Shown: positions 46,246 to 54,788 of the stretch, piece by piece
How the letters are laid out: every line of letters starts with the position of its first letter
Numbering within the stretch: position 1 is the first letter of the stretch
Program-made: the position numbers and the translations under genes
Assembly (NCBI RefSeq): GCF_013364155.1
Contig: NZ_CP054916.1
Location: 1,673,001-1,737,000, forward strand
Reading direction: 5' to 3'
Source of the DNA: Streptomyces sp. NA02950
Lineage (GTDB): Bacteria; Actinomycetota; Actinomycetes; Streptomycetales; Streptomycetaceae
Length of the DNA: 64,000 nt
The notes under the pieces: model-generated
The model's input: the letters and a program-made list of their open reading frames with translations, nothing else
Told to the model about the DNA's origin: nothing
The model's database searches: none

Positions 46246-48087
46246 GTGGACACCGCGAGACTGCTGCCGCTGGTGGTCGCCGTCCCGCTGTTCGGCGCGG
46301 CGGTGCTGGTGGCCTGCGGGCGACGGCTGCCGAGGATCGCGTCCGATGTGCTGGGCACCGCGTTCGCCGCCGCCACCGCCGCGCTGACGCTGGTGCTGCT
46401 GGCCGGGACCGGCGGCTCCGCGGCGGGTCCGGGACGGCGGGGCCCGGTGGAGTGGGTGGGCGGCTGGCGTCCGGTGGACGGCAAGGGCGTGGGCATCGTG
46501 CTGGTCGGCGATCCGCTGGGCGTCGGACTCGCGGCCCTGGTCTCACTCCTCGTCGTCGCCGTGCTCGTCTACTCCTGGCGCTACTTCGCGGAGCCGCCGC
46601 GCCGCCACGCCGGCTCCTTCCCCGCGCTGATCCTGCTGTTCCAGGCGGGCATGTCCGGATTCGCGCTCACCGGCGACCTCTTCGACGCCTTCGTCTTCTT
46701 CGAGCTGATGGGGGTGGTGGCCTACGCGCTGACCGGCTTCCGGGTGGAGGAGCCCAAACCGCTGCAAGGGGCGCTGGCCTTCGGCGTGGTCAACTCCCTC
46801 GGCGGCTACAGCACCCTGCTGGGCATCACCCTGCTCTACGCGCGGACCGGGGAGCTGGGGTTCGCGCCGATCGGGCGGAGCCTGGACACCCGCGCGCCGG
46901 ACGCCCTGGTGCTGGCGGCATTCGTGCTCGTGACGACCGGTCTGCTGGTGAAGGCCGCGGCCGTGCCCTTCCACTTCTGGCTGCCCGACGCCCACGCGGT
47001 CGCCCCGACCCCGGTGTGCATGCTGCTGTCGGGGGTGATGGTGGAGCTGGGGGTCTACGGAGTCGCCCGGGTCCACCGGACGGTCTTCTCCGGGCCGGGC
47101 GGGATCGCGCAGCCGGCCTTCAGCCACGCGCTGCTCGTCATCGGCACCGGCACGGCGCTGCTCGGCGCGGTGATGTGCTGGCAGCAGCGCCATCTCAAAC
47201 GGCTGCTGGCGTTCTCCACGGTGGCCCACACCGGGCTGTTCCTGGTCGGTGTCGCCGTGCTCTCCCCCGAGGGCGTCTCGGGCACGGCGCTGTACGTACT
47301 GGGCCATGCCGGGGTGAAGGCCGCCCTGTTCGCGTGCACCGGCATCCTGCTGGACCGCTATTCCTCCGTCGACGAGTACGAGTTGTTCGGCCGGGCCCGG
47401 GAACTTCCGCTGGCGGGTGCGGTCTTCGCGGTGGGCGGCCTGGCGCTGTGCGGCTTGCCGCCGTTCGGGACGGGCCTCGGCAAGGCCGTCGCGGAGGAGG
47501 CGGCGGGGCATACGGCGGGCTGGCTGCCCGCCCTGTTCGTGCTGGTGTCGGCCGTGACCGGCGGTGCGGTGCTGCGCGCGGCGCTGCGGGTGTTCGCCGG
47601 GGCGGGGCGGCGGCCCCGGAACGGGCCGCAGAGCGGACCGGAGACCACGGGCGAGGAGGAGCCCGAGACCCGCGGCAGGCTCGGCCGCGTTCCGGTGACG
47701 ATGCTCGGGGTATCGGTCGCCCTGCTGGCCGCGGCGCTGGCGGTGGGGCTGGCCCCCGCGGTCGCGGCCGGTGCGGGCCGTGCCGGGGCACTCTTCGCCG
47801 ACGGCACCGGCTACCGTGGTGCGGTTCTCGACGGGCGGGCCGCGGCCGCCCCCTCGTTCACGGCGCCGCACTGGTCGGCGGCCGGGGTGCTGCTCGGTCT
47901 GCTGTCCACGGCACTCGCCGTCGCGCTGGCCCAGGTGGCGGTACGGCGGGGGCCCGCCGCCGGCGGGGCGGCCGCGGTGCTCGCGCCCCTGCGGCGGCTC
48001 CAGTCGGGGCACATCGGCGACTACGTCGCCTGGACGGTCGCCGGTACGGCGCTGCTCGCCGCCCTGGCCCTGCCGGGGATCAGGTGA
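46246..48087 (+). CDS. mrpD: MrpD/NuoM-like proton-translocating antiporter subunit
   Basis: 613 residues with about 14 membrane helices. The proton-transporter core carries the key residues seen in NuoL/M/N: Glu in FDAFVFFELMGVVAYALTGF, Lys in VKAAAVPFHFWLPDAHAVAP, and Lys/His in WQQRHLKRLLAFSTVAHTG. The region 465-490 is an Arg/Glu-rich cytoplasmic loop, and more helices follow it. It is the only large channel subunit in the operon. GTG start 4 nt after mrpC. Confidence 0.92.
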   Translation: MDTARLLPLVVAVPLFGAAVLVACGRRLPRIASDVLGTAFAAATAALTLVLLAGTGGSAAGPGRRGPVEWVGGWRPVDGKGVGIVLVGDPLGVGLAALVSLLVVAVLVYSWRYFAEPPRRHAGSFPALILLFQAGMSGFALTGDLFDAFVFFELMGVVAYALTGFRVEEPKPLQGALAFGVVNSLGGYSTLLGITLLYARTGELGFAPIGRSLDTRAPDALVLAAFVLVTTGLLVKAAAVPFHFWLPDAHAVAPTPVCMLLSGVMVELGVYGVARVHRTVFSGPGGIAQPAFSHALLVIGTGTALLGAVMCWQQRHLKRLLAFSTVAHTGLFLVGVAVLSPEGVSGTALYVLGHAGVKAALFACTGILLDRYSSVDEYELFGRARELPLAGAVFAVGGLALCGLPPFGTGLGKAVAEEAAGHTAGWLPALFVLVSAVTGGAVLRAALRVFAGAGRRPRNGPQSGPETTGEEEPETRGRLGRVPVTMLGVSVALLAAALAVGLAPAVAAGAGRAGALFADGTGYRGAVLDGRAAAAPSFTAPHWSAAGVLLGLLSTALAVALAQVAVRRGPAAGGAAAVLAPLRRLQSGHIGDYVAWTVAGTALLAALALPGIR

Positions 48088-48148
48088 AGGAGCCGGTGGA
48101 GTTCGAGGAGCCAGGTCGCCGGAAGCCGGAAAGCCGCCGGAAGGTGGT

Positions 48149-48187
48149 CCCCTGCCCCCCGCCCCTCCCACGGGCGGGGGGCAGGGG
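48149..48187. terminator. Hairpin terminator after the Mrp operon
   Basis: CCCCTGCCCCCCGCCC pairs perfectly over 16 bp with GGGCGGGGGGCAGGGG around a 7-nt loop, between convergent genes. Confidence 0.85.
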
Positions 48188-48211
48188 CAGGGGAACCGCC
48201 CGCGGCCGGTG

Positions 48212-48400
48212 TCAGCGCTGCCGCAGTGCCGAGATGAGCTCGCTCTTCGACATCTGCGACCTGCCCTCGATACCGGCCTTCTTGGCCTTGCGGTAGAGCT
48301 CTTCCTTGGTCTGCGACTCCATCGTGCCGGACTTGGCACCCCGGCGGGGCATCGTCCGGCGCGAGGTGCTCTTGCTGCTCCTCATGGGCGTTTTAGGCAT
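48212..48400 (-). CDS. Small basic protein with a SAP/Rho-N-like helical motif
   Basis: 62 residues. A basic Ser/Thr/Arg-rich N-terminus (MPKTPMRSSKSTSRRTMPRR) is followed by TKEELYRKAKKAGIEGRSQM and SKSELISALRQR. The C-terminal half has the 'helix, GIxGRS, MSKxELIxALR' pattern of SAP/Rho-N-type nucleic-acid-binding helix pairs. AGGAGG lies 7 nt before the ATG. Function unknown; DNA or RNA binding is inferred from the motif and charge. Confidence 0.8.
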   Translation of the reverse strand: MPKTPMRSSKSTSRRTMPRRGAKSGTMESQTKEELYRKAKKAGIEGRSQMSKSELISALRQR

Positions 48401-48474
48401 GTTCCGCCTCCTTCCGCCTCAAGTCTCGGGGACAGGGCGGCCGGATGCCCGTGGGACTACTCCGAGCGGTAGGG

Positions 48475-48572
48475 CCGGGGGCGCGGGGCTGTGCCGATGT
48501 GCGGCTCCGCCGCGTGGGGCGCGAGCAGCCATGCCGCAGCCGCAGACGAACGACCGCACCTCGCGGCACGTC
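48475..48572. repeat. Dispersed intergenic repeat (copy 2)
   Basis: Related to 8111-8210: shares 'gcgcggggct', 'cgatgtgcggctccgccgcg' and 'cgaacgaccgcacctcgcgg' in the same order and spacing. It lies just downstream of ppm1. Confidence 0.75.
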
Positions 48573-48581
48573 CCGCGGAGC

Positions 48582-49643
48582 TCAGGCGTTCCTGCGGCCC
48601 AGCAGCTTGTTGACCCGGCTGGTCACACCCCAGGTCATGACCCGCCACGCCGCCTCGGTGACGATGTCGCGGCTCATCTTGCTCTCACCGCGCTCGCGTT
48701 CGATGAAGGTGACCGGGACCTCGATGACGTGGAAGCCCGCCTTGACGGCGCGCCAGGCCAGGTCGATCTGGAAGCAGTAGCCCTGGGAGGCGACCGCCTC
48801 CATGCCCAGGCCCTCCAGGGTCTCCTTGCGGAAGGCCCGGAAACCCGCCGTCAAGTCGCGGATCGGGACGTCGAGCAGCAGCCGCGAGTAGGTACTGCCG
48901 CCCCGGGAGATGAACTCGCGGGACTTGGGCCAGTTGACGATCCGTCCACCGGGCACCCAGCGCGAGCCGATCACCAGGTCCGCGCCCTTGAGGGCGGTCA
49001 GCAGCCGGGGCAGCTCCTCGGGCTGGTGGGAGCCGTCGGCGTCCATCTCCACCAGGACGCCGTAGCCGTGCTCGATGCCCCAGCGGAACCCGGCCAGATA
49101 GGCGGCGCCGAGGCCCTCCTTGCCCTTGCGGTGCAGCACCCGTACGTGGTCGTCCTCGGCCGCGATCTCATCGGCGACCTTGCCGGTGCCGTCCGGGCTG
49201 TTGTCGTCGGCGACGAGGATGTGCGCCTCCGGGACGGACTCACGGACCCGGGCGACGATGGGCTTGATGTTCTCCGCCTCGTTGTAGGTCGGAATGATCA
49301 CCAAGGTGGTGCCGAGCGGGCCGTACTTCCGGCGGCCGCCCTCCTCCTGGGTGGTGCGGCGCGGCTCCGCGGCCGTGTCCCCGGTGCCCGGCCGCTCCTC
49401 GGCCCCGGTGACCGGCTCATCCGCCTCGGTGCGCGGCTGGTCGGCCTCGCGTGCGTCGCTCACGGCGTCGGATTGTTCGCTTCTCCGCCCGCGAGGCGCA
49501 TCCTCACGGTCGCTGCTCCGGCGCGGCTGGTCGGCCTCGCGTGCGTCGCTCACGGCGTCGGATTGTTCGCTTCTCCGCCCGCGAGGCGCATCCTCACGGT
49601 CGCTGCTCCGGCGCGGCTGGTCGGCCTCGCGTGCGTCGCTCAC
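48582..49643 (-). CDS. ppm1: Polyprenol-phosphate mannose synthase
   Basis: 353 residues. A GT2 glycosyltransferase that makes polyprenyl-phosphate-mannose for protein O-mannosylation: TTLVIIPTYNEAENIKPIVA, VADDNSPDGTGKVAD, the metal motif EMDADGSHQPEELP and FIERERGESKMSRDIVTEA. Residues 1-71 are unusual: a 30-residue unit beginning VSDAREADQPRRSSDRED occurs twice and a third copy is truncated. Each unit has its own in-frame GTG. The first GTG, 2 nt after the lnt stop, gives the full protein; starts at 49553 or 49463 would yield versions 30 or 60 residues shorter with the catalytic domain intact. Confidence 0.93.
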   Translation of the reverse strand: MSDAREADQPRRSSDREDAPRGRRSEQSDAVSDAREADQPRRSSDREDAPRGRRSEQSDAVSDAREADQPRTEADEPVTGAEERPGTGDTAAEPRRTTQEEGGRRKYGPLGTTLVIIPTYNEAENIKPIVARVRESVPEAHILVADDNSPDGTGKVADEIAAEDDHVRVLHRKGKEGLGAAYLAGFRWGIEHGYGVLVEMDADGSHQPEELPRLLTALKGADLVIGSRWVPGGRIVNWPKSREFISRGGSTYSRLLLDVPIRDLTAGFRAFRKETLEGLGMEAVASQGYCFQIDLAWRAVKAGFHVIEVPVTFIERERGESKMSRDIVTEAAWRVMTWGVTSRVNKLLGRRNA

Positions 49644-49645
49644 GG
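49431..49645 (-). repeat. 90-bp in-frame minisatellite at the start of ppm1
   Basis: Two complete 90-bp units (49431-49520 and 49521-49610) and 35 bp of a third (49611-49645) are identical at every base. Unit length is a multiple of three, so copy-number change keeps frame. Each unit contains a potential GTG start for ppm1. Confidence 0.95.
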
Positions 49646-51364
49646 CTACTGCCCCTTCTCGTCCGTACGTCCCCGACGGCCGATCATGATCGCGGCCGCG
49701 CAGGACAGAAGGCCCACCATAGCGAGCACCCACTCCGGGGTCGCACCGACGCGGTCGGCGAGGGTCTTGCCGTCACGCAGGGGGATGCGCGCGGTGAGCA
49801 CATCTTGCGTGAATTCTTTCGTCCGCTGCTCGATCGTGCCATCCGGGGAGACCACGGCACTGATCCCGCTCGTGGCCGCCGTGATCACCGGACGGCCGTG
49901 CTCGATGGCCCGCAGCCGGGACATGACCAGCTGCTGATCGGGCTGGCCGCTGCGGCCGTAGGTGGCGTTGTTGGTCTGCACGACGATCGCGCGGGCCCCC
50001 GCGTTGACCGTGTCGCGGACGATCTCGTCGTAGGCGACCTCGAAGCAGATCACATCGCCGAGCCGGGCCGGGCCGACGTTCAGCACACCGGTGTGGTCAC
50101 CGGGGTAGAAGTCGCGGGGCACCCGCTGGAGCCGGGTGATGACCTTGCTGAGCTGCTGGCGGAAGGGCACGTACTCACCGAAGGGCACCGGGTGCTGCTT
50201 GGTGTACGAGGCGCCGGGGCCCTTCTTCGGGTCCCAGACGATGCCCTGGTTCTCCACGTAGCCGTCCTTGGTGGGGTGGTCCACCAGGGCGCCGACCAGC
50301 ACCGGGACGTCGATGGCCTTCACGGCCTCGTCGATCCGGGCGTATGCCTCCCTGTACTGGAAGGGATCGAGGTCGGAGGCGTTTTCCGGCCAGATCACCA
50401 GGTCCGGCTTCTTGATCCGGCCTGCCTTCACGTCCTCGGCCAGTGCGAGGGTGGCCTTGACATGGTTGTTGAGGATCTTCATGGGGCGGCCCAGGAAGTC
50501 CATGCCGGGCTGCTGCACATTGCCCTGGACGACCGCGATGTCGACCGACTTCACGGCACCGGTCGGGATGGGCACCGCGGACCCGGCCGCGGTCACCGCC
50601 CCGGCGACCACCAGAGCGGCGGCGGCGGGCAGCACCGCCCGCGGGGAGAAGGCACCGCGCAGCCGCCACAGGACGAGCAGCACGGAGGCCAGCAGTCCGC
50701 CGACCAGCGCCACCGCGAAGGTGACCAGCGGGGCACCGCCCAGTGCGGCGAGCGGGGTGAAGGGCGAGCCGGTGTTGGCGAAGGCCAGCCGGCCCCAGGG
50801 GAAGCCCCCGAACGGCGTCCGGTCGCGGGCCCACTCCTCGGCGACCCACAGACAGGACGTCCACAGCGGCCACAGGGCCGGCACCGGGAGCCGGGAGACC
50901 AGGGCGAGCCCGGCACCCAGCAGCGCCATGAAGGCCGCCTCGATGACGGACAGGCCCACCGTCGCGTCCCAGCCGACCACGCTGAGCCACTTCAGCAGCA
51001 GCACGAAGAACGGCAGCCCGAAGGCGAAGCCCGTCCAGGCGCCCTGGCGGGCGGTGCGGCCGTGGGTGAGCAGCGCCAGGGCGGCCACCGCGAGCAGGGA
51101 CAGCGGCCACACGCCGAACGGCGGGAAGGCGAAGCCGAGCGCGAGGCCGCTCAGGGCAGCGAGCAGGCTGCGGCGCGCCTCGCGGCGGGCCAGCCGGGCC
51201 AGCCGGCGGAACCGGCCCGGCCGGTCCCCGGCGGCGGGCACGGGCGCTGCGGCCTCGCCGTCGCCGGAGGGCGGGGCGGCGGCGGGCCCGGGCGTCTCGC
51301 CCGGTCGGTCTGCGGCCGGGCCGGGCGAGGCGGCTTCGGCGGTGGTGTCGGAACCCGAGGGCAC
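49646..51364 (-). CDS. lnt: Apolipoprotein N-acyltransferase
   Basis: 572 residues. About eight helices (FAFPPFGVWPLSLLAVAALA, 'FGLPFFVLLLKWLSVVGWDA') and then a nitrilase-type domain with the catalytic triad Glu in VIWPENASDLD, Lys in SYTKQHPVPFGEYVPF and Cys in GDVICFEVAYDEIV. It adds the third acyl chain to lipoproteins at the outer membrane leaflet. A charged Ala/Pro-rich tract (residues 1-50) precedes the first helix. GTG 51364 has AGGAAGG 7 nt upstream. Two bases separate it from ppm1; the two activities are fused or adjacent in many actinobacteria. Confidence 0.95.
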   Translation of the reverse strand: MPSGSDTTAEAASPGPAADRPGETPGPAAAPPSGDGEAAAPVPAAGDRPGRFRRLARLARREARRSLLAALSGLALGFAFPPFGVWPLSLLAVAALALLTHGRTARQGAWTGFAFGLPFFVLLLKWLSVVGWDATVGLSVIEAAFMALLGAGLALVSRLPVPALWPLWTSCLWVAEEWARDRTPFGGFPWGRLAFANTGSPFTPLAALGGAPLVTFAVALVGGLLASVLLVLWRLRGAFSPRAVLPAAAALVVAGAVTAAGSAVPIPTGAVKSVDIAVVQGNVQQPGMDFLGRPMKILNNHVKATLALAEDVKAGRIKKPDLVIWPENASDLDPFQYREAYARIDEAVKAIDVPVLVGALVDHPTKDGYVENQGIVWDPKKGPGASYTKQHPVPFGEYVPFRQQLSKVITRLQRVPRDFYPGDHTGVLNVGPARLGDVICFEVAYDEIVRDTVNAGARAIVVQTNNATYGRSGQPDQQLVMSRLRAIEHGRPVITAATSGISAVVSPDGTIEQRTKEFTQDVLTARIPLRDGKTLADRVGATPEWVLAMVGLLSCAAAIMIGRRGRTDEKGQ

Positions 51365-51936
51365 GGTGCGGCCTTCCTGCAATGCGTGCTGTAGTGAGGT
51401 GACCGTATAACGCGGGCACGCGGAAGTGGTCCCGAGGTACGGAATGTGCTCCTGGGGGTGCGGAACGCTTCGGCCACGGCCAGGGTTCCCGGGGCTCGGC
51501 GGCGCCGCCCCCGCGGCCGGGGGCGGTCCGCCGTGTGCGTGCGGATGGGGGCCCGACGCCCTTCGGGCCGACCTGGGACCCGCTGGCTGCGGGTCGACCG
51601 AGAGCCGTTGTCTACTGAGCGTCCGGGCCCCTCCCGGGTCGCACCTGCCGACCCGGCGATCCCTCCCTCGCCCCCGTGCGCTGGACCTGGCTCCCAGTGG
51701 TGGCGCACCGGTGCGGTGCGTCTCCCTCTGGCCCAGCGGCGTTCGACGACTGCGTGAAGATTCCCCGGTCGGGCGTCCAGTGGTGGACTCGGCCGAACCT
51801 ACCGGCCACCGACCGCACCCTGTCAACAGCCGCATGACCTGCGCCGTTTCCTCAAATGACCAGGTCAGTACGGACGGTGTTCAGATGCCGCGACAGGCCG
51901 GGGGCACATCGTTCGGCGGTACGGGGCGCCCGCGCG
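51365..51936. other. Non-coding gap between lnt and the amidohydrolase
   Basis: 572 bp between two minus-strand genes. Frames that are open here have no ribosome site, no recognisable protein and poor codon bias. Several GC-rich inverted repeats (for example CGGGCCCCTCCCGG near 51625) are present but none is distinctive. It must contain the lnt promoter; I see nothing else. Confidence 0.5.
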
Positions 51937-53607
51937 TCACTCGTCCGGCCGGAGGTAAACGGTGCGTCCACCGACCACCGTGCGCACACACACGGGCAGT
52001 TGACCGCCGGGGGTGAGGTCGGGCAGGCCGGGTGTGCCCGAGCGCGGATCGGTCGACCATCCGGCGACGCGCGTGTCGGGAACCTGCACCACCAGCTCGC
52101 CGGTGCGCCAGACCGCGTAGTCGGCGGGCGCGCCGGGCACCAGGACGCCCGCGTCGTCGCGGCCGATCGCCCGCCATCCGCCGCGCGTATGGGCGGTGAA
52201 GGCGGCGCGGACCGACACGCGGTGCTCGGGGGTGCGGTGGAAGGCGGCGGCGCGCACGGTGCCCCAGGGGTCGAGCGGGGTGACCGGGCTGTCGGAGCCG
52301 AGCGCGAGGGGCACTCCGGCACGCAGCATGGCCGCGTAGGGGTTGAGGGTCCGGGCCCGTTCGGCGCCCAGGCGCTGGGCGTACATGCCGTCCTCGCCGC
52401 CCCATGCGGCGTCGAAGGCGGGCTGGACGGAGGCGGTGAGGCCGAGTTCGGCGAAGGCCGCGATGGTCTCGGGGGTGAGCATCTCGGCGTGTTCCACGCG
52501 GTGCCGGGCGGCGCGCACCCGGGCGAGTCCGATCCGTTCGGCGGCGGCCCGCACGCCCTCGACGACGGCGGTGACGGCGGCGTCGCCGATGGCGTGGAAC
52601 CCGGCCTGGACACCGGCCTCGGTGCAGGCGGCGACATGGGCGGTGACGGCCGCGCGGTCCAGGTAGGCGGTGCCGGTATGCGGCGCGTCGGCGTAGGGCT
52701 GGTGGAGACACGCCGTGTGGGAGCCGAGCGAGCCGTCCACGAAGAGATCTCCGGCGGCGCCGAGGACGCCGAGGGCCCGCACCTTCTCCAGGTCGGCGGC
52801 GCTCTCCGCGGCCTCGGCCCAGTAGCCGAACACGCGCGGCCCCGGCTCCTCGGCGGCCAGCGCCAGCAGTCCGGTGAGGTCGTCCTCGCCGGAGATCTCG
52901 GGGCCCGCGCACTCGTGGAGGGAGCCGATGCCCAGGGAGGCGGCGCGGGCCAGGGCGGCGCGCTGGGCGTCGGCGCGCTGCCGCGCGGTCACGCTCACCT
53001 GGGCGGCGGCGCGTACGGCGTGGTGGGCGGCGCCGGTCAGCGGCGCGTCGGGGTGGTAGCCCGCCAGGCCGGACACGCCCGGCACCAGATCGAGCAGTGC
53101 GGTGGTGACGACCGCGGAGTGCACATCGACGCGGGTCAGATAGAGGGGGCGGCCGCCGGTGGCCTCGTCGAGTTCGGCGCGGCCGGGCGGACGGCCCTCG
53201 GGCCAGCCGCTGGCGTCCCAGCCGTGGCCGAGAAGGACCCGGTCCTCGGAGCGGGCGGCGGCATGGGCCCGGATCCGGGCCAGGGCGTCGGAGAGCGTCC
53301 GGGCCCCGGCGAGGTCCAGTCCGGTGAGGGCGAGTCCGGTGGCGGTGGTGTGCACATGCGCATCGGTGAACGCGGGCGTCACCAGCGCCCCGTCCAACTG
53401 GATCACCTCGTCGACCCCGTCGGCGAAGCTGTCGGCGGCTCCCTCGGAGCCGACCCACGCGATGGCGCCCCGCTCGACGACCATCGCGGTCGCGAACGGA
53501 TCGGCGGGGCTGTGGACCTCGCCGCCGCGCAGCAGCACGGTGCGGCCCTCGTCGGTCCGGTCAGCGGTCCGGTCAGGGGTGGGGTCGTTCACGGCGGGCT
53601 GCCTCAT
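51937..53607 (-). CDS. Amidohydrolase family protein (YtcJ-like)
   Basis: 556 residues. A metal-dependent hydrolase: the HxH metal pair is in TDAHVHTTATG, with further ligands in GSLGSHTACLHQPYAD, GFHAIGDAAVTAVVEGV, HRVEHAEMLTPE and the Asp in ALGSDSPVTPLDPWGTV. This subgroup includes N-substituted formamide deformylase and imidazolonepropionase-like enzymes; the substrate is unknown. The ATG at 53607 is a compromise; a GTG at 53592 is preceded by GAGG. Transcribed in the same direction as the downstream lnt. Confidence 0.88.
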   Translation of the reverse strand: MRQPAVNDPTPDRTADRTDEGRTVLLRGGEVHSPADPFATAMVVERGAIAWVGSEGAADSFADGVDEVIQLDGALVTPAFTDAHVHTTATGLALTGLDLAGARTLSDALARIRAHAAARSEDRVLLGHGWDASGWPEGRPPGRAELDEATGGRPLYLTRVDVHSAVVTTALLDLVPGVSGLAGYHPDAPLTGAAHHAVRAAAQVSVTARQRADAQRAALARAASLGIGSLHECAGPEISGEDDLTGLLALAAEEPGPRVFGYWAEAAESAADLEKVRALGVLGAAGDLFVDGSLGSHTACLHQPYADAPHTGTAYLDRAAVTAHVAACTEAGVQAGFHAIGDAAVTAVVEGVRAAAERIGLARVRAARHRVEHAEMLTPETIAAFAELGLTASVQPAFDAAWGGEDGMYAQRLGAERARTLNPYAAMLRAGVPLALGSDSPVTPLDPWGTVRAAAFHRTPEHRVSVRAAFTAHTRGGWRAIGRDDAGVLVPGAPADYAVWRTGELVVQVPDTRVAGWSTDPRSGTPGLPDLTPGGQLPVCVRTVVGGRTVYLRPDE

Positions 53608-53686
53608 GGGGTCGGTTCTCGCACTCACGCGCGCCGGGCGCGTCGGGTCGGGACGGGACACGCCCGGCGGGCGCGTCCGGTGGCGG

Positions 53687-54127
53687 TCAGACGCGCGGCG
53701 GACGCGCTTCGTAGGGGGTGGAGAGGACCACGGTGGTGCGGGTGGAGACCCCGGCCAGCGAGCGGATCCGGCTGAGCAGGTGCTCCAGCTCCAGTGGGGT
53801 GGCGACCCGCACCTTGAGGATGTAGTTCTCGTCCCCCGCGACGCTGTGGCACGCCTCGATCTCGGGCACCTCGGCGAGCCGCTCGGAGATGTCGTCGGGC
53901 GCGCTGGGGTCGAAGGGTTTGACCGAGATGAAGGCGGTCAGCGGCAGACCCACGGCCTCCGGGTCCACAACGGCGGCATAGCCGCGGATCACCCCGCGCT
54001 GCTCGAGGCGGCGGACCCGCTGATGCACGGCCGATGTGGACAGGCCGGTGGCCTTGCCCAGGTCCGTGTAGCTCATCCGCCCGTCCTTGACGAGCAGCTC
54101 CACGATTTGTCTGTCCAACTCCTCCAC
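53687..54127 (-). CDS. Lrp/AsnC-family transcriptional regulator
   Basis: 146 residues of standard length: HTH (LDRQIVELLVKDGRMSYTDL, 'TGLSTSAVHQRVRRLEQRGV') and RAM domain (LPLTAFISVKPFD, 'CHSVAGDENYILKVRVATPL'). It is a typical feast/famine regulator responding to an amino acid. The GTG start has a TAAGGT box 8 nt upstream and no ribosome site, so the message is probably leaderless. It may control the amidohydrolase gene just downstream. Confidence 0.95.
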   Translation of the reverse strand: MEELDRQIVELLVKDGRMSYTDLGKATGLSTSAVHQRVRRLEQRGVIRGYAAVVDPEAVGLPLTAFISVKPFDPSAPDDISERLAEVPEIEACHSVAGDENYILKVRVATPLELEHLLSRIRSLAGVSTRTTVVLSTPYEARPPRV

Positions 54128-54135
54128 AGCCGATC

Positions 54136-54141
54136 ACCTTA
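54136..54141 (-). promoter_or_regulatory. Probable -10 box of the Lrp gene
   Basis: On the minus strand TAAGGT ends 8 nt before the GTG start, in the leaderless arrangement. Confidence 0.5.
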
Positions 54142-54354
54142 TGTGGTCGCGGGCGTTCCGGCACAGCGGGTCACCGGCCCCGGAGCGTGGGCCGGACGGC
54201 CCTTGTTCACCGCATCCGCGCGGGGCATGTGACGAACGCCACATCCCGTCGGGGGGGTCCGCGAAAGTGCGGAGATTACCTCCCGGGCGGCGCGGGAAAT
54301 GCTTGCTGTGGTCGAGGCCGACGCGCCTGACCAGCCCACCCGAGGGGGAAACTC

Positions 54355-54735
54355 ATGCCCTACCTTGAGCGCCTCGACGAAGGCGACATCGATTCTCACG
54401 AGAACGAGACCTACGAGATGTTCCGGGTCGTCTGCCCGGACTGCGCGCGGCCCATCGCCCTGCTCGCGGACGAGGACGTACTCCCGGAGCACGCGCTGTG
54501 CCCGTCTCCGTGGGACCCGTTCGGGCTCACGGTGTGCGCCGGTACGGGGCGCGGGGTGGCCGACGCCTCCCCCGCCGACGCGTCGCTCGACGCCCAGGAG
54601 CAGGACGCGGCGCTACTGCTGACGCTGCCGGAGGGCCTCGACTGGCGGATGCAGCCGTTCTCGCACATCGGCGGACCCGGGTCGCGCCCGATCAGCATGC
54701 CGGTCCTGCGGCGGGGCCCGGCACCCCGCGTGTAG
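54355..54735 (+). CDS. Conserved Streptomyces protein with a CxxC pair, unknown function
   Basis: 126 residues, no domain recognised. An acidic N-terminus (YLERLDEGDIDSHENETYEM) leads to FRVVCPDCARPIALLADEDV, a CxxC knuckle; another Cys pair at about 49 and 62 might complete a zinc site. The end is LDWRMQPFSHIGGPGSRPIS. GAGGGGGAA lies before the ATG. It is divergent from the Lrp gene and convergent with the acyl-CoA dehydrogenase. Confidence 0.75.
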   Translation: MPYLERLDEGDIDSHENETYEMFRVVCPDCARPIALLADEDVLPEHALCPSPWDPFGLTVCAGTGRGVADASPADASLDAQEQDAALLLTLPEGLDWRMQPFSHIGGPGSRPISMPVLRRGPAPRV

Positions 54736-54788
54736 CGGGCCGGGCGGCGGGGGCCCGGCGCTGCCGCGCCCCCGGAACCGCGACCTGA

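Noticed and set aside
51446..51836. Open frames in the lnt/amidohydrolase gap
   Set aside because: No ribosome site, no conserved motif, and Arg/Pro/Gly composition typical of random GC-rich sequence.
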